NCBI GenBank assembly: GCA_026770025.1
Contig: JAMXDE010000066.1
Span: forward strand, 206,102-270,101
DNA length: 64,000 bases
Reading direction: 5' to 3'
DNA from: Craspedostauros australis
Lineage: Eukaryota; Bacillariophyta; Bacillariophyceae; Mastogloiales; Achnanthaceae
This document shows, one piece after another, positions 1 to 10,567 of this stretch. How positions within the stretch are numbered: position 1 is the stretch's first letter; every line of letters begins with the position of its first letter. The position numbers and the translations under genes are program-made. Under the pieces are notes generated by a model. It did no database searches and had not been told where the DNA came from. It saw only the letters and a list, made by a program, of their open reading frames with translations.

Positions 1-262
1 ACAGGACAGCCCCAAGAACCGCAGCCTGAGAGATCGCAACAGACATGACAAAGAGAAGGAGGACGACAACGATGGTGGAAAGCCCACAGCACACCTGAGA
101 TGCCAGTACATGTATGCACACATGTCTGCATTTTCCAAAGTGATGTGCCTGTGGGTGTCATCAAAATGAGCAGCTGTCCCAGACAAACCGAGTGTCAAAC
201 ATACCATCTGCAACACGTCGTATGCGACATTTTTTCGATACTGGGACCAGCGGAGCAGAATA

Positions 263-532
263 TTGACAAATGGAGCTTCAACTATGTTGAATGCACAGGC
301 AGCTGTCTCCTTCGACGATATCGATCGCACAATCATTGATGGGTCTGCCCCAGGAGAAGCATACCATCAGAGTTGTGAACAGTTGAAGCAAACAATTTGG
401 AGTGATTTTGGCAGTCTATGTTATTCTGCATTTGTATCCATATCATGTCTCTCTTCTTGTCTTGTTTACCAGTCTATTGTATACATATCTATAAGCATCA
501 AGAATCAAGTTGGTTTGATGGTTCAAGGTTGA
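263..532 (+). CDS. Short conserved ORF of unknown function
   Basis: An 89-aa frame starts MTNGASTMLNAQAAVSFDD. Its first 55 or so residues recur at 60888-61070 with only a few substitutions (for example A to V at residue 14). Most nucleotide differences between the copies here leave the frame open, while flanking DNA has indels. That is mild evidence that this was once coding, possibly a fragment of a larger protein. The distal part, rich in Ser, Cys and Val, is not conserved. I do not recognise the family. It may be a chance frame in a repeated unit. Confidence 0.25.
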   Translation: MTNGASTMLNAQAAVSFDDIDRTIIDGSAPGEAYHQSCEQLKQTIWSDFGSLCYSAFVSISCLSSCLVYQSIVYISISIKNQVGLMVQG

Positions 533-559
533 TCTACTACAAACCTTGATACTGTTGCT

Positions 560-1450
560 GCTGTTACTGGTACCGTTACTGTCGCTGCTGTTGCTTTGCT
601 GCCATCGCTTCGCCGGCATCGTTATTGCCGCCATTGCTTCACCGCTTTTGCGTTCACAGCCATTGCTTCGCTGCCGTTGCTATCGCAGCCATTGCTTCAC
701 CGCCATTGCTCCATCGCCATTGCTTCGCCGCCATTGCTTCGCCGCCATTGCTTCACTGCCATTGCTTTGCCGCCATTGCTTCGCCGCTATTGCGTTCCCC
801 GCCATTGCTTCGCCGCCATTGCGTTCACCGCCATTGCTTTGCCGCCATTGCTTCACCGCCATCGCTCCATCGCCATTGCTTCGCCGCCATTGCTTCGCCG
901 CTATTGCGTTCACTGCCATTGCTTTTGCCACGGTTGCTTTCGCCGCCATTGCTTCACCGCCATCGCTCCATCGCCATTGCTTCGCCGCCATCGCTCCATC
1001 GCCATTACTTTGCCGCCATTGCTTCGCCGCTATTGCGTTTCCCGCCATTGCTTCGCCGCCATTGCGTTCACTGCCATCGCTCCATCGCCATTGCTTCGCC
1101 GCCATTGCTTCACCGCCATCGCTCCATCGCCATTGCTTCGCCGCCATTGCGTTCATCGCCATTACTTTGCCGCCATTGCTTCGCCGCTATTGCGTTCACT
1201 GCCATCGCTCCATCGCCATTGCTTCGCCGCCATTGCTTCACCGCCATCGCTCCATCGCCATTGCTTCGCCGCCATTGCTTCACCGCCATCGCTCCATCAC
1301 CATTGCTTCGCCGCCATTGCTTCGCCGCTATTGCGTTCACTGCCATTGCTTTTGCCACGGTTGCTTTCGCCGCCACTGTCGCTGCTTTCGCTGGCGTTGC
1401 TTTCACTGTTGTTGCTATCGCCGCCTTGCTGCCGTCGCTGTTGTTGTGGT
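560..1450. repeat. GCCATTGCTTC-type minisatellite
   Basis: About 0.9 kb of degenerate tandem repeat is built from blocks such as CGCCATTGCTTCGC and CATCGCTCCATCGC, in 9- and 12-bp steps. Because unit lengths are multiples of three, several long frames stay open on both strands. They give His/Cys/Leu/Ala-rich and Ala/Lys/Gln/Trp-rich low-complexity peptides, which I treat as artefacts. A related but diverged array sits at the same place in the second copy of the unit (61195-62480). Confidence 0.85.
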
Positions 1451-1657
1451 CGTGACGACGATGAACGTGGCCACTCCATTTGATGAAGTGGCGAATTGTG
1501 TGCGGATGGGACTGCCCCTCTTTGTCTGCGGGTCGCAAACCGCTGGCGCTGCGTTTGGCCTCAACTCACAGGGAGCAACGGTAATAATGGCAATTACCAT
1601 AGGTCGAAAAATAGCTGAAGTGAAACATGTATGCCACAACGACTTGGAGTGACAAGC

Positions 1658-2455
1658 TGTTGGCAAGTTCCGGACCTCGGAAGCCTACGATCGTGGATAG
1701 TCATTCTGTTTGATATTTCATTACTTGAGCACTCCGATCCTCTTGATGTCTCTGTTCTCTTGCCCGATGCTCTTGGCGTATCTGTCTGTTTCGTAGATTG
1801 GGTCTCCGACTACGAGTCAGTGCACAAGATGCTCTCTCGCTGCTATTCGTATTCTCTCTCTCTCTCTCTCTCAATGTTGTGTGTTCATGCTACACGATAC
1901 TCTGTGTTCAAAGTGTACTCCGCATTCGACACTTTGTTCATTCACTACTGGCTTGCCACTCCATGAGTGCTTGCCACTTGAACTCCTCCTCGTGTATCCA
2001 CAATCTTGATGCCCTTCAGTCATCGAATCTTCATTTTCTGCTTCTGACATGGAGACAGATGTCGACGTGGTGACATGATGACATCCTGTCGACTTCAGCT
2101 GTCGTCTTCCTGTTCCTCCAGATGTCACGTTCCATCGATGATGTCGATGGCTTGATGAGGATGTTGTCATTTGAGGTTTTGTTGGGAAGTACATCGAGGC
2201 TCGCTCGATACCATACGTCTCCATTGATGGATGGACAGACGATATTCCAATTCTCTCAGAAATCGTTGATTGCAAATTTCCTCCAGAAATTCTCCTCATG
2301 TTTCTGTGTTCCATTTCCACTGTGATTTTGCCAAATTACAGCATATTATCGACACAAATGTAGTTGTACCGTCCATACATGTATAAGAGAATAGCAGGTG
2401 AACGATGCACATATACACGTACATCTCGACATATACTCACATGTACATCTCGACA
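1658..2455 (-). repeat. copia 3' LTR
   Basis: It matches 8728-9536 over its length, starting TGTTGGCAAGTTCCGGACC and ending CATCTCGACA on the plus strand. A small (TCTC)n tract sits near 1854-1873. The gag-pol stop codon lies only about 20 bp from the inner edge. The same LTR is found a third time at 62658-63487. Confidence 0.9.
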
Positions 2456-2463
2456 CCCTTCCT
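2456..2463 (-). other. Polypurine tract of the copia element
   Basis: On the minus strand AGGAAGGG directly precedes the TGTCGAG start of the 3' LTR. This is the expected place and composition for the plus-strand primer of an LTR retrotransposon. It lies just downstream of the gag-pol stop codon (2476-2478). Confidence 0.55.
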
Positions 2464-2475
2464 GTGTGCATTCGG

Positions 2476-5400
2476 TCATTCGAATGTTCTCGATGTGTCA
2501 AGGTACGACTTCTCATGTTCACGTTGTAAGTCGGCCTTGATGTTCTTGGTGAATCCGTCGCTTGTGTTCTGCTCGGATTTGACAAAAATGATTTCGATGG
2601 TTTTGTTGATTACCATGTTCCTCACATAGTGATGGCGCACGTCGATGTGCCGCGATCGTTGGGATGTTGATGGGTTCTTGGCGATGAAGATCGCTCCAAT
2701 GTTGTCCACGCGGACCTTGATCGGTGTCTCCACTGGGACGCCCACACTTTCGAGTAGCTGCACGACGAAGAAGATCTCCTTTGCCGCTTCGGAAAGGGCA
2801 ACGTATTCTGCTTCGGATGAGCTGAGTGTGACGGCCTTCTGTGCCTTGGATCGCCAAAGGATTGGTACCTTGCACAGGTATAGGATGAATCCCCCTACGC
2901 TGATTCTCGTGTTCTTGTCTCCTGCATATTCGCTATCGCAGAAGAGCTCCATGTCCCAGCCGTCGTCATCTGGACGCGTTGGATGGATCTTCAATCCATA
3001 GTCCTTTGTATCGATCACATACTTGATGATCCAATACATCTCCTTCATTGCGGCCTTGGTGGGCCCGATCAATACCTTGGAGAGTTCCCTCACAGGGTTC
3101 GCGATATCTGGTCGCGAGTGCTTGAGGAAGAGTAGCATACCGACGCCTCGGCGGTATTCGGCATGTTCTTTCGGTCCAACCTTCTGTAGTCCGTTATCTT
3201 CGGATGGTTGTACGATGATTTGACCCGGGGTTCCCGGTGTCGCGTAGCGTTGCATCTTCTCAACCTTGGTTCCGAACTCTTCGATGAGATGTCGGATGAG
3301 ATGTGGTTGACGCAACGTTGCTCTGGTCTTGTCATGGTTCAGTTCGATGTTGCAGCTGAGGTAATCTCCGAGTCCACGCTCGATTGTTACCTTGAACTTG
3401 CTGCCTTGGATGTCCTTCAGGAAGGTCTCCAATGCCTTGGAGTCTCCGCAGCAGAAGCAATCGTCCACGTAGATGGCCACGATCATGCTTCCTTCGTTCG
3501 TCTTCCTGTAGAACAGGCACGGGTCTGCTGCGCTCTGTTCGAAGTTGATGTTCTTGAGAGTCGACACCAATATCTTGAACCACTGCCTGGCGCTCTGCAC
3601 AAGTCCGTAGATTGGCTTGTGTAGGGTCAGGGTTTCGTCTGGTTGATGATCCATCCCGTTGGGACAGTTCATGTAGATCTCCTCGTCGAGGTCTCCATGT
3701 AGGAATGCCGTTACGACATCGACGAGTGCGCAGTCCATCTTCTTGATTAGCATGATCACCATCATGACCCGATAGGTCACGTCATGGATGACGGGTGAGT
3801 AATGCTCTTGGAAGTCTACTCCTGCAACTTGTGAATAGCCACATGCAACGAGCCGCGCTCGATGTGTGCCGTCACGCTTCAGCTTGAAGACCCATTTGCA
3901 TTTGCAGCATCTGCAGCCGCGTGGAATGGCGTCTCGTTTGATCTTGCTGTATACCTTGCGTGTATCCATGGAGTCGAACTCCTTGTTGATGGCTGCTCGA
4001 TATCCCTTTTGATGGATGGGATCTGGGTGATTGAAAGCTCCATCGAATGTCGTTGGTTCGATATGCTTCTCTGGTTCCTTGTTCTCGTCCTGCATCGACA
4101 GCCCGATGTCGATCGCTGGTGCGTCGGTGATGATTGCGTTCATTCCGTATAGTCCTGTTGTGCTATGGTGAGTGATCTCGATTTCTCCTTCATCCACGAT
4201 TTCTTCGTCATCTGTAGTTTCGTTGTTGGACTCGTCGGTTATCTCATCGCTCAGTTTGTCACTATCGTCATTAGATGATGACTTGCTCTCATAGCCTTCC
4301 TCCTTTCGACCTCGTTCGTTGAAGTCTGCGAGCTCACGCAGAGCTCTAGGAATACACTTCCCTGTAGTTGACTTAGGATTAGCTTCTCCCTTCCTGCCTC
4401 GTGCTTCATGACGTCGGATTCTCTCCTTTCTATCTATGTCATGCTTGCTTGGCTTGGTTGGTGGAGGTCTGGATGGTGTGTCATGTGTAGACCTCGCTGG
4501 TGTGTTCGGAGGAGTAACGCCTGTGTCATCGTCGGCTTCGTTGCCGGATGGTACGATCTTGTCATCCTCATGATTGGATTCACTCCGATCTTCCTTGTCG
4601 TCATTGATTAGTTGAGTTACTACTCCATCGTCCTCATCATGCTCATCATTGCTGTCTGATAGGATGTGATACCTGTTGCTGTCAGCGAAAGATACTCTCT
4701 TTGCTTCTGATATTCGACGCATTGCCGTCTTCGGCATTGCTCCCTTCCGTCCAATGGTTGTGAAGCCGTCTGCGTCCGTTGTTCCTGTTTCATTGGATGT
4801 GTTCGGTGCTGGTGCCCAGCCACGGAACTGTCCGTATGATTGGTTGAGCCACTTGATATCGCGAGAGCAGATCAGTGATTTGATCGATGGTCTGTACATG
4901 TTGTAGACCCCTGATGCATGTTGGCGTGCATATCCGATGAACACCATCTCTTCTCCTCTATTCTTGAGCTTGGCGGTGATCCCGCCATAGGTGGTCTTCA
5001 CAACACCCACCTCTCCGAAAGTGCGGAGTGCATCCGCGTATGGTGGATCGCTTCCGAAGAATTGGCGGTATGGTGACTCCTTCTGGTTCTTCGCTACGGT
5101 GATGTTGGCGATGGCGGTGTCAGTGCTCGCAGCTGCTGCCCACAGGCCATGTCTATACTCTTCGTCGAGTTGTGCTCCGTTGAGCATGGAGCGGATCTTG
5201 GTATAGAGGTACGCGAACTTGCGTTCCACTCTGCCGTTCTGTTGCGGCGTGTTCAATGCCGTGAATTCGATTTTCACGTTGAGTCCTGCATCGATGAGAA
5301 TATCCTCCGTGGACTTGTTCTCTCCGCTGTTGTCACCTCGGAAGATGATTTGTTGATCACCAGTCTGTGATTTGATCGTTTGGACGAATCGTTTGATGTA

Positions 5401-8400
5401 CCCTGGTTGATCACTCTTGTTCTTGAGAAAGAAACTCCAGCAGTGATCCGTGCAGTTGTCCACGATCAGGGTCCAGTAGCGTTTATCTCCGAAGCTTATG
5501 TGTTTAGTGTAACTAATGTCAATGAAAAGCCGTTCGCCGCGGCGAGTTGCTCTTGGAATTGTTGCCTTTGGAATGTTCTTTACTCTTGCATTCGCGACCG
5601 CGCAGTCGCGACATACCGGCATCTCGCCGATAATCTTCCATCCGTATTGGGCGGCTGTCCGCTTCATGGTTTCGAGTGGCGCGTGGCCGAGCATTCGATG
5701 CAAGTTCACTGCGCTGATCTCCTTGGATGGATTCTTGATGATGGCTGTGCAAGCCTTATCGTCGTCTGTTGGCATGATGGGATGCATTTGCACTCCCGTG
5801 ATGAATCCGTTCGATGTGGGGAAGACTCGATCGAACACGATCTTCATTCCGGATCCGTTGATGATGTCCATCAGAATGCCGTTGTTACCAAGCTGGTAAC
5901 CGTTGTACAGAGCCTTGTTTGGTGAGAAAAGGTTCACCGCCATTTTCGGTGTGTACTTCACGTCATCGAGCCGGATGATGTGGCCAGTGTTGTCTCGTTG
6001 CTTGACCTTCAAGCGAATGGATCCCATTTTGGGAGAATCCAGCTTCGTGCTGTCTCCCACTTGGACGAAGGACTTGATGTGCCGCACGTTGAAGAGAGCA
6101 GCGTCCGAATTGACGATGTGACACGAAGCTCCACTGTTGGCGAGCCAGGTGTCCTTGTTGACCTTGTCTTTGTGTTTGGTACTCAGCTCGTGGAGCTGCT
6201 CCACGGCTGCCGCAGCTATCTCGTCGTCGAAGCTGCCGTCATCGTCGTCTTCGTGAACTCCATCTTCGTTGTATGGATTATGATGTTCCTCGTCGTCCAT
6301 GTTGTCAGGTAGTTGTGCGTCGTCCGATGGAATCGTATTGTTCCGATGTGATCCTGTGGCTGGATCGTATGGGTTGACGCGTGGTCGCTCGCGCAGGAGT
6401 ACACGCATGCACCCTCCAAGGATGTAATGGAGATCCGTCTCTGGAATCGTCTCTGTGTCATCCGCTTCCAATATGCGGTTGATGACGACCGAATTGGCGA
6501 GAATCTCTTCGATGGATCTGAAGTTCTCCGATAGGATGGATCCCATCATGTTCACCCATATTGGTCTGAGCACTCCTTGTGCGACTCCTGGGTACATCTT
6601 CACTCCTGCTTCCATTACGGTATCGAAGATGAGTTGCTTTTGGATTATCAATGCTGTCTCTGTTGCATATGGGACGGTATCATGACGATGGAGGTAGTTG
6701 GAGTCGTTGTGATCCTCGATTGGTGGGAAGTCGATGTTCCCTGGGTAGACGACACGCTCGTTTGGGTTGAAGCTGTCGTCTGGATGATCTTCTGTTTCAT
6801 CACTGTCGTCTTCGTCGAAGATACCCGATCTGTTGTTCCCCGCCGCCGGAGGAGCCGGCGCCGCGCCGCTGTTCGTTTCGTCTCGGCCTCTGTCATTCTT
6901 GTTGGGTTCGTCGTCATCTTCTTCACTCATGGCCTCCTCGATGTCGCTATCGATGGCCTCGTTGCCCATCTCAGCTCTGTCGCTGTATGGACCGATCAGG
7001 TCGTTTGCGTTGAAGCAGCATTCGTAGCTCACTTCGCGTCTTGGATCCACCTCGCGGATGATGGGCTCTTTACTGAGCCACTCCGGGACAATTTCATCGT
7101 CCACCACTTCGTTGTCACTCCCGACGCACTCGAAGTTATCGAAGAAGGAGTCTTCGATGTAGTCGTCGGACACCAACATGCAGAGCGGCATGTCCTTTGC
7201 TAAGAGTACCATCTCGTGCCCGCTCTTGTCGTGTCCTTCCGTTGCCGTGTTGGCTTGTTCGTTGGTCTTCTTGTTCTTGTTGAGCTTCTTCTTTCGGCAC
7301 TCCGCCTCGCGATGTCCGAAGATGCCACAGTAGTTGCACTTCCCGTTGAAGCTGCTTCCCTTGTTGCGGTTGTTGTTACGCTTTCCGTTCATCTTGTTGT
7401 TGTTGTTGTTGTTTTTCTTGTTGTTCGATTTCTTGCGTTCTGGGCAATCGGTGGATCTGTGACCATACACACCACAGTTGTGGCAGGTGCCCTTGAAGTT
7501 ACCAGTGCTTGTGAAGCCGGCGTCATTGCTCTTCGTATTGCTGTCTTGGAAATCGTCGATGTATACCTTTCCGCCTTGATGCGTGGTATGTGCTTCACGG
7601 AGTACTCCTCTGATTGTGTTGATGGTGACCACTGTCGGATTGAACGTGAGTTGGTGGTTGCAACTCACGACGTGTGTTCTGTATTCCACGCTCACCGTAC
7701 TGAGGATTTGCATGATCATTTCCTCGTCCGTGATCGTGTATCCGACATCGTGGAGACGGGAGCACAGTATCTCGAGTCGCGTGATGTATACGTCGGGGTC
7801 TGAGTCTTTCTTCATCTTTTCGTTGTTGAATTGACGCTTGAGTTTGATCTTCGTCACCGCATCGGATGGCCGGAACTTCTCCGCGAGAACGTTCCACGCT
7901 GCGTGTGGATTCCCATCAGGGTAATCGTCGGAGATGCATTGATTGATGTATTGGATGGCCTGCTTGCCCTTTCCCTTCTCTGTGTCCATCATGAGGATCA
8001 GATCGCTGAAGCAGTTGCCTGCCAGCTCGTAGGTTTCCTCCATTGCCTCCTTGATTTCGTCGGTGGCTGCTGCGATCTCACTCACTGTTGGAATCTTTGT
8101 CTTGCCCAACATCACGTCTCTCGTCTTCTGTGTACGAGCGTATGCTTTTGCTTGGGACTCCCATGCGCTATAATCCTCTTGTTCACCGCTGAACATCGGC
8201 GCTTTGATGCGCCACTTGTTCGTGTTGGCTGATGTCGCCATTTTGTCTTGTCGTTTCGTCGTTGGTGCGCTCGTGCCCTTGATTTCCGTCTGTTTCTGTG
8301 TTGCCGATTCCTCGATTTTCGCCTGTTGTTGCGCGGAGACATTTTTCGTCACAAATTCTCCTCCAGATGGTGTCTCACTTTTCACACCCTGTTTGGCTGT

Positions 8401-8418
8401 GCGAATGCTCTTCGTCAC
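2476..8418 (-). CDS. gag-pol: copia Gag-Pol polyprotein
   Basis: This 1980-aa ORF encodes the whole retrotransposon polyprotein. In order: a Gag region; two CCHC zinc knuckles at residues 311-324 and 361-374; a long acidic linker; and a protease-like WLANSGASCH motif near 758-767. Then comes integrase, with its HHCC zinc site (HRMLGH and CRDC) followed by D967, D1029 and E1065 (D35E spacing). After a second acidic linker comes reverse transcriptase, with D1567 and YVDD at 1650-1653. RNase H follows, with D1828 and SSSEAEY, and a final IDVRHHYVR block. The frame is open throughout. Odd point: the protease active-site motif normally reads D-S/T-G, but residue 761 is Asn (codon AAC), which should disable processing unless this copy is complemented. 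Gag and Pol are in one frame, as in most copia elements. Confidence 0.95.
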   Translation of the reverse strand: MTKSIRTAKQGVKSETPSGGEFVTKNVSAQQQAKIEESATQKQTEIKGTSAPTTKRQDKMATSANTNKWRIKAPMFSGEQEDYSAWESQAKAYARTQKTRDVMLGKTKIPTVSEIAAATDEIKEAMEETYELAGNCFSDLILMMDTEKGKGKQAIQYINQCISDDYPDGNPHAAWNVLAEKFRPSDAVTKIKLKRQFNNEKMKKDSDPDVYITRLEILCSRLHDVGYTITDEEMIMQILSTVSVEYRTHVVSCNHQLTFNPTVVTINTIRGVLREAHTTHQGGKVYIDDFQDSNTKSNDAGFTSTGNFKGTCHNCGVYGHRSTDCPERKKSNNKKNNNNNNKMNGKRNNNRNKGSSFNGKCNYCGIFGHREAECRKKKLNKNKKTNEQANTATEGHDKSGHEMVLLAKDMPLCMLVSDDYIEDSFFDNFECVGSDNEVVDDEIVPEWLSKEPIIREVDPRREVSYECCFNANDLIGPYSDRAEMGNEAIDSDIEEAMSEEDDDEPNKNDRGRDETNSGAAPAPPAAGNNRSGIFDEDDSDETEDHPDDSFNPNERVVYPGNIDFPPIEDHNDSNYLHRHDTVPYATETALIIQKQLIFDTVMEAGVKMYPGVAQGVLRPIWVNMMGSILSENFRSIEEILANSVVINRILEADDTETIPETDLHYILGGCMRVLLRERPRVNPYDPATGSHRNNTIPSDDAQLPDNMDDEEHHNPYNEDGVHEDDDDGSFDDEIAAAAVEQLHELSTKHKDKVNKDTWLANSGASCHIVNSDAALFNVRHIKSFVQVGDSTKLDSPKMGSIRLKVKQRDNTGHIIRLDDVKYTPKMAVNLFSPNKALYNGYQLGNNGILMDIINGSGMKIVFDRVFPTSNGFITGVQMHPIMPTDDDKACTAIIKNPSKEISAVNLHRMLGHAPLETMKRTAAQYGWKIIGEMPVCRDCAVANARVKNIPKATIPRATRRGERLFIDISYTKHISFGDKRYWTLIVDNCTDHCWSFFLKNKSDQPGYIKRFVQTIKSQTGDQQIIFRGDNSGENKSTEDILIDAGLNVKIEFTALNTPQQNGRVERKFAYLYTKIRSMLNGAQLDEEYRHGLWAAAASTDTAIANITVAKNQKESPYRQFFGSDPPYADALRTFGEVGVVKTTYGGITAKLKNRGEEMVFIGYARQHASGVYNMYRPSIKSLICSRDIKWLNQSYGQFRGWAPAPNTSNETGTTDADGFTTIGRKGAMPKTAMRRISEAKRVSFADSNRYHILSDSNDEHDEDDGVVTQLINDDKEDRSESNHEDDKIVPSGNEADDDTGVTPPNTPARSTHDTPSRPPPTKPSKHDIDRKERIRRHEARGRKGEANPKSTTGKCIPRALRELADFNERGRKEEGYESKSSSNDDSDKLSDEITDESNNETTDDEEIVDEGEIEITHHSTTGLYGMNAIITDAPAIDIGLSMQDENKEPEKHIEPTTFDGAFNHPDPIHQKGYRAAINKEFDSMDTRKVYSKIKRDAIPRGCRCCKCKWVFKLKRDGTHRARLVACGYSQVAGVDFQEHYSPVIHDVTYRVMMVIMLIKKMDCALVDVVTAFLHGDLDEEIYMNCPNGMDHQPDETLTLHKPIYGLVQSARQWFKILVSTLKNINFEQSAADPCLFYRKTNEGSMIVAIYVDDCFCCGDSKALETFLKDIQGSKFKVTIERGLGDYLSCNIELNHDKTRATLRQPHLIRHLIEEFGTKVEKMQRYATPGTPGQIIVQPSEDNGLQKVGPKEHAEYRRGVGMLLFLKHSRPDIANPVRELSKVLIGPTKAAMKEMYWIIKYVIDTKDYGLKIHPTRPDDDGWDMELFCDSEYAGDKNTRISVGGFILYLCKVPILWRSKAQKAVTLSSSEAEYVALSEAAKEIFFVVQLLESVGVPVETPIKVRVDNIGAIFIAKNPSTSQRSRHIDVRHHYVRNMVINKTIEIIFVKSEQNTSDGFTKNIKADLQREHEKSYLDTSRTFE

Positions 8419-8727
8419 ACCAGTCTCCTCTTGCTTGATCGCCTTGAGAATGCTCTTCTCCTCGCGGTGTAGTCTTGTAGACTGTTCCTCTTCGGTCTCG
8501 TTGATTGTGCTTGCCTCTGTGCCTGATAGGACAGTAGCCTCAGCTACTTCCTTCTCTTGTCGTGATCAAGTCTCACTCGCACCTTCTTCTTGCTTGATAG
8601 CCAGATTGGACAGAGGGATGTCTTTCAATTCCTCTTCCTCGCTCATTCAGCCTGCTGCTTTTGAATGATGTTGTCTTCCTCGCACGATCCGATCCGCGGG
8701 CTCTCCCTGATCTATTGTTTATAAACA
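8419..8727 (-). other. copia untranslated leader
   Basis: About 310 bp lie between the end of the 5' LTR and the first ATG of gag-pol. Directly inside the LTR the element reads TGTTTATAAACAATAGATC, not the usual TGG start of a primer-binding site complementary to a tRNA 3' end. The priming site is therefore either non-standard or mutated. Confidence 0.5.
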
Positions 8728-9536
8728 TGTTGGCAAGTTCCGGACCTCGGAAGCCTACAATCGTGGAAGACAGTGTTGGTTGATAGTCATTCTGTTTGCT
8801 ATTTCATTACTTGAGCACTCCAATCCTCTCGGTGTATGCTCGTTCTCTTGCCCGATGCTCTTGGCACATCTGTCTGTTTTGTAGATTGGGTCTCCGACTA
8901 CGAGTTGGTACATGAGATGCTCTCTTGCTGCTATTCGTATTCTCTCTCTCTCAATATTGTGTGTTCATGCTACACGATACTCTGTGTTCAAAGTGTACTC
9001 CGCATTCGACACTCTGTTCATTCAGTACTGGTTCCTACTCCATGAGTACTTACCATTTGAAGTTCATCTCCCGTATCCATGATCCTGATGCCCATCGGTC
9101 ATTCGGATCTTCGCCTCCTGCTCTGACTTGGAGACAGATGTTGACGTGGTGACATGATGACATCCTGTCGACATCAGTAGGCATCCTTCTGCTCTCCAGA
9201 TGTCATGTTCCATTGGTGATGCGATGGTCTGTCACATGATGTCATCATCTCAGGTTTAGTTGGGAGGTACCTCAAGATTTGCTTGGTACCATACATTTCT
9301 ATTGATGGATGGATGGATGGACAATGTTCTTGATACTCTCAAAAATCGTTGATTGCAAATTTCCTCTCGAAACTGCTCATTTTCGTGTGTTCCATTTGTG
9401 CTGTGATTTGGCAAAATCATAGCATATTATTGACACGAATGTAGTTGTACCGTCCAAGTGCGTATGAGAGAATAGCAGGTGAACGATGCACATTTACACG
9501 TACATCTTGACACATACACGTATGTACATCTCGATA
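8728..9536 (-). repeat. copia 5' LTR
   Basis: It is homologous to 1658-2455, with scattered substitutions and indels, for example an added stretch near 8758-8770. Its outer end on the plus strand is CTCGATA where the other LTR has CTCGACA. The terminal CA has therefore decayed to TA. Confidence 0.88.
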
Positions 9537-9543
9537 GAGAGCA

Positions 9544-10567
9544 TTGGGAGACTCCAAAACAGAATCAAAACCACCACCACTACCAACACCGTCGAACGCA
9601 ATCGCAAGAGTGTCCATGAGCGGAACTTGCCAACAGGCATGCTTACAGAACAATCAAGCAAGACGCTATGACTGGAACAACAGAACCAGAATCGGATTGG
9701 ACATTGTGGGGCATAGTGCATTGGATGACCTAGCAAAACAAGCAACGCAAACAAAGCTTCTCTCTCTGTATGGGCTTTCTCCATGCATGTGCCTTGTTAT
9801 GTGGAACCATGCTTGTGGTGGTCCAAAATGCCATCCCAAGCACTTGATTTGGACCTTGTACTTCTTGCGGCACTATGATTGCGTTTTTGCACTGTGGAAA
9901 ACTTGTCTGCAGATCCCAAACCTCTAATGAAGTGGACTTGACTTCATATGGATGAAATTCAGAAGGGATACAAAGGTGTAGGAAGCGGAACACAATAGCA
10001 GATTGATACATCTCCTATTCTCACTTTCACAATGTCAACTCACATCGTATTTTTGATTGCTTATACTGTTGGCAACCCATAATACAGATTTAGTGGGATA
10101 ATTTTGTTAAGAATGACAAGCATCAAAGGTGCAAAGTCACAGTGGACGTGACTTACTTTCATGTTTGGGAATCTCATCCTTTTTCAAAGAAATGGTACAG
10201 CCACATATACAAGGGAGCTAGTCTGCGGTAGAAGATGGAGATTTGCATCCAAACTGGTGACATTGTTTGGTGCTATGGTCTGTTCTCTTGTGGTTGATGG
10301 CCTGACCCAAAGATCTTCAGCTGCTCGCTGGCGGGGAAACTTGCTTGTGAAATGGTGGAAGCAGATGGAGGGTACAGCAGTCCCTGGGTACGCAAGCCAA
10401 AGAACTACAATACCAACGCAGACAGGGATGGCAAGACACATGAAAGAGCAAGACACGAAACCATCAATCGTCTCTTCAAGAAATCGAAGATCTTCTATGA
10501 ATCATTTCGACAAAATATGCAGCTGCACAAGACAGTATTGAAGGCAGTTGCCATAGCTGTCTATTGA
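9544..10567 (+). pseudogene. Harbinger/IS5-like transposase relic (copy C)
   Basis: The plus strand encodes a broken relative of the transposases at 17909-18918 and 27123-28228. The N-terminal part ends in PKCHPKHLIWTLYFLRHYD, matching PKHLLWTCAFLRLY of copy A. A frameshift near 9925 separates the MKWTWLHMDE block (matching RKWVWIMLD). The second exon follows an acceptor ATACAG|ATT at about 10092, at the position where A and B also have an intron. This exon carries VTVDV, the KKWYSHIYKG block, GDIVW and RARHETINRLFK. Three in-frame stops interrupt it: one right after the acceptor, one after ASLR and one after FSCG. Catalytic surroundings are partly lost (VTVDVTY instead of VTVDGTD). It is clearly non-functional. 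Confidence 0.8.

Larger units (their letters stand above)
1..1657. repeat. Repeated unit flanking the copia element, copy 1
   Basis: This stretch is repeated, diverged, at 60635-62657. Both copies begin with the same CAGGACAGCCCCAAGAACCG block, continue through a short conserved ORF, then a minisatellite, and end with the same GACTTGGAGTGACAAGC next to a copia LTR. The unit therefore travelled together with the copia element by duplication. It continues off the left edge of the window. In the second copy it abuts the transposase relic at 56.5-60.5 kb. No complete gene is visible in it. Confidence 0.75.
1658..9536 (-). mobile_element. Ty1/copia LTR retrotransposon, near complete
   Basis: Two LTRs of about 800 bp flank a single gag-pol ORF on the minus strand. 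The 5' LTR is 8728-9536 and the 3' LTR is 1658-2455. The domain order gag, protease, integrase, reverse transcriptase, RNase H is the copia order. LTR ends read TGTCGAG at the 5' side and CCAACA at the 3' side. I see no matching 5-bp duplication: the bases outside are ACAAGC on the left and GAGAGC on the right. The LTRs differ by substitutions and small indels, so insertion is not recent. Confidence 0.93.

Noticed and set aside
546-1652. Several 270-370 aa overlapping ORFs in the first minisatellite
   Set aside because: Three plus-strand frames and one or more minus-strand frames are open together because the unit lengths are multiples of three. The composition is extreme and no domain is present.
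1-1657. The whole flanking unit as part of the copia LTR
   Set aside because: The 5' LTR at 8728-9536 has no counterpart of this sequence; homology between the two LTRs begins exactly at TGTTGGCAAG.
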